Below, piece by piece: positions 7,867-15,296 of a DNA stretch of 64,000 bases (position 1 is its first letter; each line of letters opens with the position of its first letter). The position numbers and the translations under genes are program-made. The notes below the pieces were generated by a model. The model had not been told where the DNA came from. It was given only the letters and a program-made list of their open reading frames with translations, and searched no databases. Where the stretch lies: NCBI RefSeq assembly GCF_036192275.1, contig NZ_CP108088.1, positions 372,001 to 436,000 on the forward strand, in the 5' to 3' direction. Source of the DNA: Streptomyces sp. NBC_00250 (GTDB lineage Bacteria > Actinomycetota > Actinomycetes > Streptomycetales > Streptomycetaceae).

Positions 7867-8278
7867 AGAGCAGGCCGCCGCCCGGGAGCCCCGGCTGCCG
7901 GGCTGCCACACCGAGGTGCTCGCCGACGCGGTTGACCAGCAGCGTCATCTCGTACGCCACCTGACCCACATCCGCTTCCGCCGCGCTCAGGACGCACAGG
8001 CAGCTGCCCTCGCCCGCCGCCGTCACGAAGAGCAGCGCCTCGTCGAACTCGACCATCGTCTGCCGTGCCCTGCCCGCCCTGAAGTGCCGGCCCGAGCCCC
8101 GGGCCAGGCTGTGCAGGCCCGACGAGACGGCTGCCAGGTGCTCGGCGTCCTCACGTGCGAGTCCACTGCTCGCGCCCGTCACCAGGCCGTCGTTCGACAG
8201 CACGAGCGCGTGCCGTATGAATCCGACCCGCTGAGTCAGGTCGTCGAGAAGCCAGTCCAGTCCCTTGTCCAACGCCAT
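7865..8278 (-). CDS. cvnB: Roadblock/LC7 domain protein (second CvnB-type subunit)
   Basis: This is a 137-aa single-domain Roadblock/LC7 protein (GLDWLLDDLTQRV start, VLSNDGLVTGASSGL, DAEHLAAVSSGLHSLARG). Such proteins act as partners of the small GTPase-like CvnD in conservon signalling complexes. It is clearly paralogous to the cvnB at 9936-10370 but stands apart from the conservon, with a divergent oxidoreductase gene between them. The ATG at 8278 follows a strong GGGGAGGA site. Its 3' end runs into the microsatellite array. A role as an alternative subunit for the same conservon is plausible but inferred. Confidence 0.85.
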   Translation of the reverse strand: MALDKGLDWLLDDLTQRVGFIRHALVLSNDGLVTGASSGLAREDAEHLAAVSSGLHSLARGSGRHFRAGRARQTMVEFDEALLFVTAAGEGSCLCVLSAAEADVGQVAYEMTLLVNRVGEHLGVAARQPGLPGGGLL

Positions 8279-8429
8279 CAGTGGTCCTCCCCCTGGGTGG
8301 TGCGTCCCGTCGACCGGGATTCCCGTCGTCTCGGGGCCGCAGTGGTCCGCCGTATCGCCGCAAGCCTTACGCACTGTCGTGAACAGGGCAAGCACTGCAC
8401 CACGCCCGCGCGTGCCGCAGGATGGGGGC

Positions 8430-8855
8430 ATGACGAGGATGACCGACGATCAGTGGCGGACCTTCGTGTCCGAGGGAACCCGTACCGGCAAGCTTGCGAC
8501 CGTCCGCGACGACGGCAGTCCGCACGTCGTACCGGTCTGGTTCCTTCTCGACGGGGACGAGTTCGTGTTCAACACGGGCAAGGACACGGTGAAGGGACGC
8601 AACCTCGCCCGCGACGGACGCGTCTCCCTGTGCGTCGACGACGACACCCCGCCCTTCGCCTTCGTCTCGCTCAGCGGACACGCCGAACTCAGCGAGAACA
8701 CGGCGGAGTTGCGGCACTGGGCCGGTCGCATCGGCGCCCGCTACATGGGCGAGGACCGGGCGGACGAGTTCGGGGAGCGCAATGCGGTCCCGGGCGAACT
8801 CCTCGTCCGGGTACGCATCCACAAGGTGGTCGCCCAGGCCGGCGTGGCCGACTAG
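8430..8855 (+). CDS. PPOX-class F420-dependent oxidoreductase
   Basis: This is a 141-aa split-barrel flavin/deazaflavin protein of the pyridoxamine-phosphate-oxidase-like family. TGKLATVRDDGSPHVVPVWF, GDEFVFNTGKDTVKGRNLARD and RVSLCVDDDTPPFAFVSLSG are typical of the Rv1155-like, F420-binding subgroup. It probably reduces a small substrate in the cytoplasm with F420H2; the substrate is unknown. Start codons at 8430 and 8439 are both possible; 8430 was kept because of the G-rich site just upstream. It is the only plus-strand gene inside the conservon neighbourhood. Confidence 0.85.
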   Translation: MTRMTDDQWRTFVSEGTRTGKLATVRDDGSPHVVPVWFLLDGDEFVFNTGKDTVKGRNLARDGRVSLCVDDDTPPFAFVSLSGHAELSENTAELRHWAGRIGARYMGEDRADEFGERNAVPGELLVRVRIHKVVAQAGVAD

Positions 8856-8907
8856 GGGGTGTCCCGCCCGGGTCGCGGAGGCCGCCGCGCCGAGGCGACC
8901 ACCGGGC

Positions 8908-9525
8908 TCAGCCGACCGTGTCGAGGAGCCGGGCGGTGTGCATCCGTCCGGCGTACTCGACCAGGCGGATGAGCACTTCCTTCCCGGAGTCGCGGTCGCG
9001 CGCGTCGCACAGCACGACGGGCGTGCCCCGGTCCAGGTCGAGCGCGCGGGACACGTCGGCAGCTCCGTACGTACGCGCGCCCGTGAAGCAGTTGACGGCG
9101 ACGACGAACGGGATCTTCCGGTGCTCGAAGTAGTCGACCGCCGGGAAGCAGTCCTCGAGTCGCCGTGTGTCGGCGAGGACGACCGCCCCCAGCGCGCCCT
9201 GTGACAGCTCGTCCCACAGGAACCAGAACCTGTCCTGGCCGGGTGTCCCGAAGAGGTAGAGGGAGAGCCCGGAGCGGATGGTGATGCGGCCGAAGTCCAT
9301 GGCGACGGTCGTGGTGGTCTTCTGGTCGACTCCCCCGGTGTCGTCGACCGACTCCCCCGCACGGCTGAGCTGTTCCTCGGTGCGGAGCGGCCGGATCTCG
9401 CTGACCGCGCCGACGAGGGTGGTCTTGCCCACGCCGAATCCACCGGCGACCAGGATCTTCAGGGCGAGGGCGGTGGTGTCCGCGCCGTCGTCCGCGCCGG
9501 TGCTCTCAGAGCGCTCGTAGGCCAT
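8908..9525 (-). CDS. cvnD: Conservon GTPase-like ATP/GTP-binding protein CvnD
   Basis: This is a 205-aa Ras-like P-loop protein. G1 is GGFGVGKTT (residues ~28-36), a TTTTVAMDFGRI switch region and FGTPGQDRFW (G3) follow, and AVNCF (near 144) sits at the G4 position. It is the last gene of the cvnABCD set and, with the kinase-like CvnA, roadblock CvnB and DUF742 CvnC, forms a membrane-associated signalling complex reminiscent of eukaryotic GPCR modules. Its ATG lies inside cvnC (20-base overlap), so it is translated from the same message. Confidence 0.93.
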   Translation of the reverse strand: MAYERSESTGADDGADTTALALKILVAGGFGVGKTTLVGAVSEIRPLRTEEQLSRAGESVDDTGGVDQKTTTTVAMDFGRITIRSGLSLYLFGTPGQDRFWFLWDELSQGALGAVVLADTRRLEDCFPAVDYFEHRKIPFVVAVNCFTGARTYGAADVSRALDLDRGTPVVLCDARDRDSGKEVLIRLVEYAGRMHTARLLDTVG

Positions 9526-9922
9526 CGATTACTTCCCTCAGGATTCTTTCGTCGGGGAGCTGTGCGGGGGGTACGGGCCGGCTGACGCGCACGAAGCCCG
9601 ATTCGAGGAGGTCCCCGAGGAGGACCCGGACGACACCGACGGGCAGGTCCGCGTCGGCGGAGAGTTCGGCCACCGACTGGGTCTCGGCCCTGCACAGGGC
9701 GAGCAGGGACCGGTGCTCGGGTCCGAGGAGGGACTCCTCGGCCGGTCCGGGAGGGTCGTCGTCCACGACGACGAGGGCGATGAGGTCGAACCGTACGTTG
9801 CTGGGCCCGGGCTTGGTCCGGCCACCCGTCATCGCGTACGGGCGTACGAGCGGTCCGGCGTCGGCGTCGTACCACTGACTGCCCGGCACGGGCGGGCCGC
9901 CGCCGGTGCTGTCCTCGTTCAT
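9506..9922 (-). CDS. cvnC: DUF742 protein CvnC
   Basis: This is a 138-aa DUF742 protein, recognisable by VRPYAMTGGRT near residue 26 and a winged-helix-like C-terminal half (QSVAELSADADLPVGVVRVLLGDLLESGFV, near 85-114). CvnC is the conservon subunit thought to link the membrane kinase-like protein to the GTPase. It starts 14 bases after the cvnB stop and overlaps cvnD by 20 bases. Confidence 0.92.
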   Translation of the reverse strand: MNEDSTGGGPPVPGSQWYDADAGPLVRPYAMTGGRTKPGPSNVRFDLIALVVVDDDPPGPAEESLLGPEHRSLLALCRAETQSVAELSADADLPVGVVRVLLGDLLESGFVRVSRPVPPAQLPDERILREVIDGLRAL

Positions 9923-9935
9923 GGCTGTCTCCGGG

Positions 9936-10370
9936 TCAGCCGGCGGCCGGCGGGGTCACCGTGAGCCGCGGCGGGGTGTGCAGGTGCTCGCCGACGCGCT
10001 TGACGAGGCGGGCCATCTCGTAGGCGATGAGGCCGATGTCGGCGCTCACCGAGCTGAGGACGGCGAGGCAGGATCCGTCCCCCGCCGCGGCGACGAAGAG
10101 GAAGCCGTCGTCCATCTCGACCATGGTCTGGCGGACGCCGCCCGTGTGGAACTGGCGACCCGCGCCCTTGGCGAGGCTGTTGAAGCCGGAGGCGATGGCG
10201 GCCAGATGTTCGGCGTCCTCCCGGCTGAGTCCGTTGGAGGCCCCGACGGCGAGTCCGTCGTTGGAGAGCACGACGGTGTGGCGGACTTCCCGGACCCGCA
10301 TGACGAGGTCGTCGAGGAGCCAGTCGAGTTCACCGGACCGGTGGTGAGAGATCCTCTCGTGGTCGATCAT
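9936..10370 (-). CDS. cvnB: Roadblock/LC7 protein CvnB of the conservon
   Basis: This is a 144-aa Roadblock/LC7 protein (ELDWLLDDLVMRVREVRH, VLSNDGLAVGASNGLSREDAEHLAA). It overlaps the cvnA stop by four bases (ATGA), which shows tight coupling, and is followed by cvnC. In conservons this protein is expected to modulate the nucleotide state of CvnD. It is close to, but clearly distinct from, the solitary paralogue at 7865-8278; both carry the GR(Q/H)F(H/R)(T/A)G stretch and an (F/L)LFV(A/T)AAG(D/E)GSCL core. Confidence 0.93.
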   Translation of the reverse strand: MIDHERISHHRSGELDWLLDDLVMRVREVRHTVVLSNDGLAVGASNGLSREDAEHLAAIASGFNSLAKGAGRQFHTGGVRQTMVEMDDGFLFVAAAGDGSCLAVLSSVSADIGLIAYEMARLVKRVGEHLHTPPRLTVTPPAAG

Positions 10371-13300
10371 GCCTGGTCTCCTTCGGGGCGGGGGTCGTCG
10401 AGGGGGGTCGTGCCGTGGCCCGGGGTGTGTCCGGTGCCGGTGCCGAGGGGGCGTCTGCTGCCCGGGGCCGCGCCGCCGCCGCGCTGCCAGCCGTCCCGGT
10501 AGGCCGCCATCCGGTCGCGTACCACCTCCGGGGTGCGGGCGTCCGTTTCCGGCGCGGCCGGCACGAAGACGGGTGCGGCGGCGGGCGCCTCGCGCAGCTG
10601 CGGGACGAGGTTCGCCTGCCGTACGCGACGGGGCAGTTCACCCTCCGGGTCGTCGCCGCGTCCGGCAGAACCCGCGTGGCCTGCGGGCGTGCCGGGCTGC
10701 TGTTCCCGTGCCGTCGGCGGTACGGAGGGACCGCGGCGGCGCAGTTCGGTGACCCCGGCGGGCGGAGGCCCGGCCTGCGGCGACGGCGCGAGCGCGGGGA
10801 CGGCGGTCGGACGCGGCAGGGGCTGCGGCCGTGAGGACGGTGCGGCCTGCGGCGGGAGCGGCGGCCGTGCGCCACCCGCCTCCTTGGGCAGGACTCCCGG
10901 CCGCGCGCCGGTCGGCGGCTGCGGAGCGGTCCGGCGGGGCGCCGGAACGGGCCCGGCGGGGGCTCCTCCACCGATGGCGGGGGCGGGCGGACCGGCCTGC
11001 GCCGGGGCGCGGGACACCTGGGGGCGGCCGAAGCGGCGCGCCTCGGCGCGATGCGCCTCCTCCCGCTCTCGTGCGGCGCGCCCGTCGTCCGTCCGCCGGT
11101 CGGCGCCGAGGCGGTCGGCGCTGAAGCCGTCGGGGCCGAACCGGTCGCCCGTCACCTGCTCGTCGCGGCTCTGTCGGTGGTCCGCGCCCGGCTCTCCCCC
11201 GCCGGCGGCCGGCATCCGGGGATCGCGCACCTGGGGCGTTCCCGTGTGGGGCGTGTCGGTTCCGTTGCCGGTCGCCGGGGTGCCGCGGCCGGGTGGCAGT
11301 GCGCCCTGGAGGAGGTCGGTCGGAAGCAGCACGACGGCCGTGGTGCCGCCGTACGGGGAGGTCCGCAGCTGGACCTTGATGTCGTGGCGGGAGGAGAGCC
11401 GGCTGACCACGAAGAGGCCGAGGCGGTCGCTGTCGAAGAGGTCGAGGGCCTCGGACTGGGCGATGCGTGCGTTGGCCTCGGCGAGGGTGTCCTTGCCCAT
11501 GCCGAGTCCGCGGTCCTCGATCTCCAGGGCGTAGCCGTTGCCGACGGGTTCGCCGCTGACGCGGACCTTGGTGTGGGGCGGGGAGAACTGGGCGGCGTTC
11601 TCGATGAGTTCGGCGAGGAGGTGGGTGAGGTCGGCGACGGCGCCGCCCACCACGGCCGTCTCGGGGAGCCGGCGCACCTCCACGCGCGCGTAGTCCTCGA
11701 TCTCGGAGACGGCGGCGCGGACGACGTTGGTGAGGGGGACGGGCATCCGCCAGGCGCGGCCGGGAGCGGCACCCGAGAGGATGATGAGGCTCTCGGCGTG
11801 GCGGCGCATCCGGGTGGTGAGGTGGTCGAGCCGGAAGAGGTCGCCGAGTTCGTTGGGGTCGTCGGCTCGCCGCTCCATGCTGTCGAGGAGGTTGAGCTGG
11901 CGGTGGACGAGGACCTGGCTGCGGCGGGCGAGGTTGACGAAGACGCCGGAGATGCCGCTGGCGAGTTCGGCGCGTTCGACGGCGGCGGAGAGGGCCGCGC
12001 GGTGGACGGTGGTGAGGGCCTCGCCGACCTGACCGATCTCGTCCTGGGAGACGGGTCCCGGCGGGGCCTCGGCCTGGACGTCGATCTCCTCTCCGGCGCG
12101 CAGCCGGCGCATGGCGGCGGGGAGTTTGCCGCGTGCGATGCCGAGGGCGGTGTTGCGGAGGCTGACGAGTTCGACGACGAGGCCGCGGCCGATCCGTACG
12201 GAGATGACGAGTGAGGCGGCGACGGCCGCGAGGCCGAGAACGACCGCCGCGCCGCCCGCGGTGAGCACACCGCCCGCGAAGGGGTCGGCTCTGTCGGCCG
12301 CGACGGTGCGCGCGTCGGTCTCGATCGCGGTGAGGCCGCTCCGTACGGCGGCGAGGGTGTCGTCCCAGTCCGCGGAGGTGACCGCCTGGGCGGCGGGGCG
12401 GCCGGGGTCGGCCGCGAGGATCCGGCCCTCCGCCCGGGTGAGCCTCGTGTGGTCTCCGCCGGCGGCGAGCCGGGCCCACGCGGCGCGTTCGGCGGCGGGC
12501 AGGTCGGCGGTGGCCGAGGCGGTGAGGGTACGCCGGGTCTCGACGGCGCCGGCGAAGGCGCGGAGCCGGTCCGAGGCGAACCGGCCGTCGAGATGGGCGG
12601 CGGTGAGGAGGGCGTCCTCGCGGGACAGCATCTCGCCGGCCCGACCGAATTCCAGGAGTACGCGCGCGTCGGATCCCTGTCGGGTGTCCTGGATGCCGGT
12701 GAGCGCACCGCCGACGGCGAAGGCGGCGGAGACCGCCGCGGTGTACTCCTCGTACACCTGGTTCCCGTCGGCCCGTCCGTCGGTGGCGGCGGTACGGAGC
12801 CTGGCGAGGCCCGCGACCTTGCCGACGAACACGGTCACCCGCTCCCCGACGTCCCCGGGCAGGTCTCCGGCGTCGCCGACGGTGTGCGTGTCGTTCAGCC
12901 GGAGCCGGTCGACGGCCTCGTCCGTGCGGCGTATCCGGTCCTTGAGCTCGGCGACCCGGGTGGCGCCTGGTGCCGCGATCTGCCGTACGGCAGCGCGCCG
13001 TTCGGCCTGGAGGGCGGCGACGGCGGCCGTGACGGGTTCACGGATCTCGGCGTCGACGCGCTGGAGCTGACGGAGCCGGGCGACGTCCTGCGCCGTGGTG
13101 ACGGTGGCGAATCCCCACAGCGCGAGGAGCGAGACGACCGGGACCATCAGGAGCGAGACGATCTTGGCGCGGACGGTACGGGGGCGCAGGCCGCCACGCG
13201 GCGGGCGGAAGGGACCCGCCTCGGCGGCGGGAGGAGCGGGCGGCGCGTGGGTGGCGGCCGTGCGTGCGGTGGTCGGGAAGGCCTCGGGGGTGGGCTCCCC

Positions 13301-13402
13301 CGGCTCGTCGGCGGGCGGCCCGGCGTGTGCGCGCCGCCCGCGCGCGGCCGCCGACGGCGGCGCCGACGCCTCGGCGTCGTTGGTTCTGCGGGGAGTTCGC
13401 AT
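10367..13402 (-). CDS. cvnA: Conservon sensor histidine-kinase-like protein CvnA
   Basis: This is a 1011-aa membrane protein. A cytoplasmic Pro/Ala-rich head is followed by TM1 (~80-100), an extracellular nitrate/nitrite-sensor-type (NIT) helical domain, TM2 (~378-402), a HAMP segment and an ATP-binding kinase-like domain (N box LLAELIENAAQFSPPHTKV near 595, EDRGLGMG near 628). A ~310-residue low-complexity tail rich in Pro, Gly and Arg ends the protein. No clear phospho-accepting His region stands before the ATPase, as is usual for CvnA. The ATG at 13402 has a GAGGAGG site. It heads the cvnABCD operon; the ligand is unknown. Confidence 0.93.
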   Translation of the reverse strand: MRTPRRTNDAEASAPPSAAARGRRAHAGPPADEPGEPTPEAFPTTARTAATHAPPAPPAAEAGPFRPPRGGLRPRTVRAKIVSLLMVPVVSLLALWGFATVTTAQDVARLRQLQRVDAEIREPVTAAVAALQAERRAAVRQIAAPGATRVAELKDRIRRTDEAVDRLRLNDTHTVGDAGDLPGDVGERVTVFVGKVAGLARLRTAATDGRADGNQVYEEYTAAVSAAFAVGGALTGIQDTRQGSDARVLLEFGRAGEMLSREDALLTAAHLDGRFASDRLRAFAGAVETRRTLTASATADLPAAERAAWARLAAGGDHTRLTRAEGRILAADPGRPAAQAVTSADWDDTLAAVRSGLTAIETDARTVAADRADPFAGGVLTAGGAAVVLGLAAVAASLVISVRIGRGLVVELVSLRNTALGIARGKLPAAMRRLRAGEEIDVQAEAPPGPVSQDEIGQVGEALTTVHRAALSAAVERAELASGISGVFVNLARRSQVLVHRQLNLLDSMERRADDPNELGDLFRLDHLTTRMRRHAESLIILSGAAPGRAWRMPVPLTNVVRAAVSEIEDYARVEVRRLPETAVVGGAVADLTHLLAELIENAAQFSPPHTKVRVSGEPVGNGYALEIEDRGLGMGKDTLAEANARIAQSEALDLFDSDRLGLFVVSRLSSRHDIKVQLRTSPYGGTTAVVLLPTDLLQGALPPGRGTPATGNGTDTPHTGTPQVRDPRMPAAGGGEPGADHRQSRDEQVTGDRFGPDGFSADRLGADRRTDDGRAAREREEAHRAEARRFGRPQVSRAPAQAGPPAPAIGGGAPAGPVPAPRRTAPQPPTGARPGVLPKEAGGARPPLPPQAAPSSRPQPLPRPTAVPALAPSPQAGPPPAGVTELRRRGPSVPPTAREQQPGTPAGHAGSAGRGDDPEGELPRRVRQANLVPQLREAPAAAPVFVPAAPETDARTPEVVRDRMAAYRDGWQRGGGAAPGSRRPLGTGTGHTPGHGTTPLDDPRPEGDQA

Positions 13403-13474
13403 GGCCTCCTCGTTCCGGCTGCGACGGTGTCTGGTGCGGTGGGTCCCGCGAGCGGGTTGGAGCACGGGGGCGGG

Positions 13475-14308
13475 TCAGTTCATGGGCGTACGGACGGCCC
13501 GGGCGGTGCGGAAGCCGGGAGGTGCGACGTCCACCGCGCGCTCGTCCGGCTCGGTGAGGCGCCCGGCCGAGGCGTACGCGGCCCGTTCCCTGGCCGTGGG
13601 GGAAAGGGCGACGAAGGCGGAGGTGATGAAGAGGTACGAGCCGAGGCCGACGGCGAGCGGGAAGATGAACTGCATGACCGTGGCCCCGGGCAGGGTCGCG
13701 GAGGAGGGGACCACATCCACCCGCACCGCGAACATGCCCGTGTAGTGCATGCTGCTGACGGCCGCGCCCATCACGAGCGAGGCGACGGCCACGGCGGCGG
13801 GCGAGTGGATGTTGAGGGCCGCCCAGAGGGCGGCGGTGGCGGCGACGACGGCGATGAGCACGGAGAGGCCGACGAGCAGGGGGTCGAACCGGACCTCGCC
13901 GTGGAGTCGGAGGGCCGCCATGCCCATGTAGTGCATGCTCGCCACGCCGATGCCCGTGGTGAGCCCGCCGATCAGGAGTGAGCGGACCCTGTCGCGTCCG
14001 TAGCCGACGGCGAACACGCCGAGGCCGACGACGGCCATCGCGACGACCAGGCTGAGAATGGTGAGCGGAACGTCGTAGCGGATGTCGGTGCCGGTCACAC
14101 CGAAGCCGAGCATCGCCACGAAGTGCATCGTCCAGATGCCGGTGCCGATCGCGGAGGCCGCCGTGAGCAGCCAGTTCCGCCGCGAGCGGCCGGTCGCGTC
14201 GAGCGCTCGCACGGTGCAGCGCAGCCCGAGGGCGGCGCCGACGCAGGCCATCGCGTACGACAGTGCAGGTGTCAGCCAGCCGAAGGTGGCGTGGTCCAGG
14301 TGTCCCAT
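13475..14308 (-). CDS. MHYT-domain integral membrane sensor
   Basis: This is a 277-aa protein with about seven membrane helices and the three diagnostic motifs MHFVAM (~61), MHYMGM (~125) and MHYTGM (~187). Their Met and His residues are proposed to bind a metal, probably copper, and to sense O2, CO or NO at the outer face. The short cytoplasmic tail has no GGDEF or EAL output domain. It ends 73 bases before the cvnA start on the same strand, so it may be co-transcribed with the conservon and could feed it a signal; this link is inference from position. Confidence 0.9.
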   Translation of the reverse strand: MGHLDHATFGWLTPALSYAMACVGAALGLRCTVRALDATGRSRRNWLLTAASAIGTGIWTMHFVAMLGFGVTGTDIRYDVPLTILSLVVAMAVVGLGVFAVGYGRDRVRSLLIGGLTTGIGVASMHYMGMAALRLHGEVRFDPLLVGLSVLIAVVAATAALWAALNIHSPAAVAVASLVMGAAVSSMHYTGMFAVRVDVVPSSATLPGATVMQFIFPLAVGLGSYLFITSAFVALSPTARERAAYASAGRLTEPDERAVDVAPPGFRTARAVRTPMN

Positions 14309-14410
14309 GGCTCCCGGACGCTAGTGCGCATCAGGGGGCGCACCAGGGGCGCATTTCGAAAGCTGATGGAATATGACAGAGAGATGATCCCGAACGATCG
14401 CACCGGGCTC

Positions 14411-14462
14411 GAACGTGCACACAGAACATGCGCACAAAATGTTCACACAGAACGTTCACCCC
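14411..14462. repeat. Four tandem 13-bp iteron-like repeats
   Basis: GAACGTGCACACA, GAACATGCGCACA, AAATGTTCACACA and GAACGTTCACCCC follow without gaps (consensus GAACRTKCRCACA). They end 23 bases before the methyltransferase ATG, in the AT-richest stretch nearby. This suggests cooperative binding of a regulator, but the binding protein is unknown. Confidence 0.7.
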
Positions 14463-14485
14463 TCCGGGTACGGAATCATGAGCGC

Positions 14486-15094
14486 ATGAGCGATGACCCC
14501 ACACACGTCCGAGAGTTCTTCGGCGCTCGCGCCGCCGACTGGGACAGCCGGTTCCCCGACGACGGCCCCGCGTACGCGGCCGCGGTGAACGAGCTCGGAC
14601 TGCGCCCGGGCGACGCGGTGCTCGACGCCGGCTGCGGGACCGGGCGGGCACTGCCGCCGCTCCGCGCCGCCGTCGGCCCCTCCGGAACCGTACTCGGCGC
14701 CGATCTCACCCCCGAGATGCTCGAACGGGCCGTCGCCGCCGGGCGCGGCGGCACGGACGACACCGCGACGCTGCTGCTCGCCGACGTCGGACGCCTGCCG
14801 GTGGGAGACGGCTCCCTCGACGCCGTCTTCGGCGCGGGGCTCATCTCGCACCTCGCGGAACCAGTGGCCGACCTGCGTGAACTCGCCCGGGCCGTACGGC
14901 CCGGCGGCCGGCTCGCCCTCTTCCACCCGATCGGCCGGGCCGCGCTCGCGGCCCGGCACGGCCGGCAGATCACCCCGGACGACCTGCGCGCCGAGCCCCG
15001 GCTTCGCCTCGTACTCGCCGAAGCGGGCTGGCGGCTCGTCAGTTACGTCGACGAGGACACGCGCTTTCTGGCCATGGCCGTCCGCGAGAGCTGA
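14486..15094 (+). CDS. Class I SAM-dependent methyltransferase
   Basis: This is a 202-aa cytoplasmic enzyme with the Rossmann methyltransferase core: VLDAGCGTGRALPPL (motif I, ~47), GADLTPEMLERA (acidic loop), LLLADVGRLPVGDGSLDAVFG (~94) and AVRPGGRLALFHPIGR (~138). The substrate cannot be read from the sequence; the size fits small-molecule methyltransferases of the Methyltransf_11 type. The ATG at 14486 is preferred over one at 14478, which is in another frame. The gene stands alone between divergent neighbours and lies directly behind the tandem 13-bp repeat. Confidence 0.85.
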   Translation: MSDDPTHVREFFGARAADWDSRFPDDGPAYAAAVNELGLRPGDAVLDAGCGTGRALPPLRAAVGPSGTVLGADLTPEMLERAVAAGRGGTDDTATLLLADVGRLPVGDGSLDAVFGAGLISHLAEPVADLRELARAVRPGGRLALFHPIGRAALAARHGRQITPDDLRAEPRLRLVLAEAGWRLVSYVDEDTRFLAMAVRES

Positions 15095-15296
15095 TCCAGG
15101 AAACCCCGTCGGGGTCGCCGCCGCGGTCGCGGCTCGGACGCGGCTGGCACTGACGCGGGCGCGTTAGCGATAGCGGTCGCGGACCAGGCCGGATCCCCCG
15201 CACGGATGTGGCAGAGTCGGGGCGGGGTCGACGGTCTGACGCCGCGGGACGCATCACATCCCACCGGGTGGCCGTATCGGGGTGAGGGGGCTGCGG

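Noticed and set aside
14411..14462. LexA/SOS box
   Set aside because: GAAC and GTTC occur but not in the required GAAC-N4-GTTC arrangement with consistent spacing; the 13-bp tandem pattern explains the sequence better.
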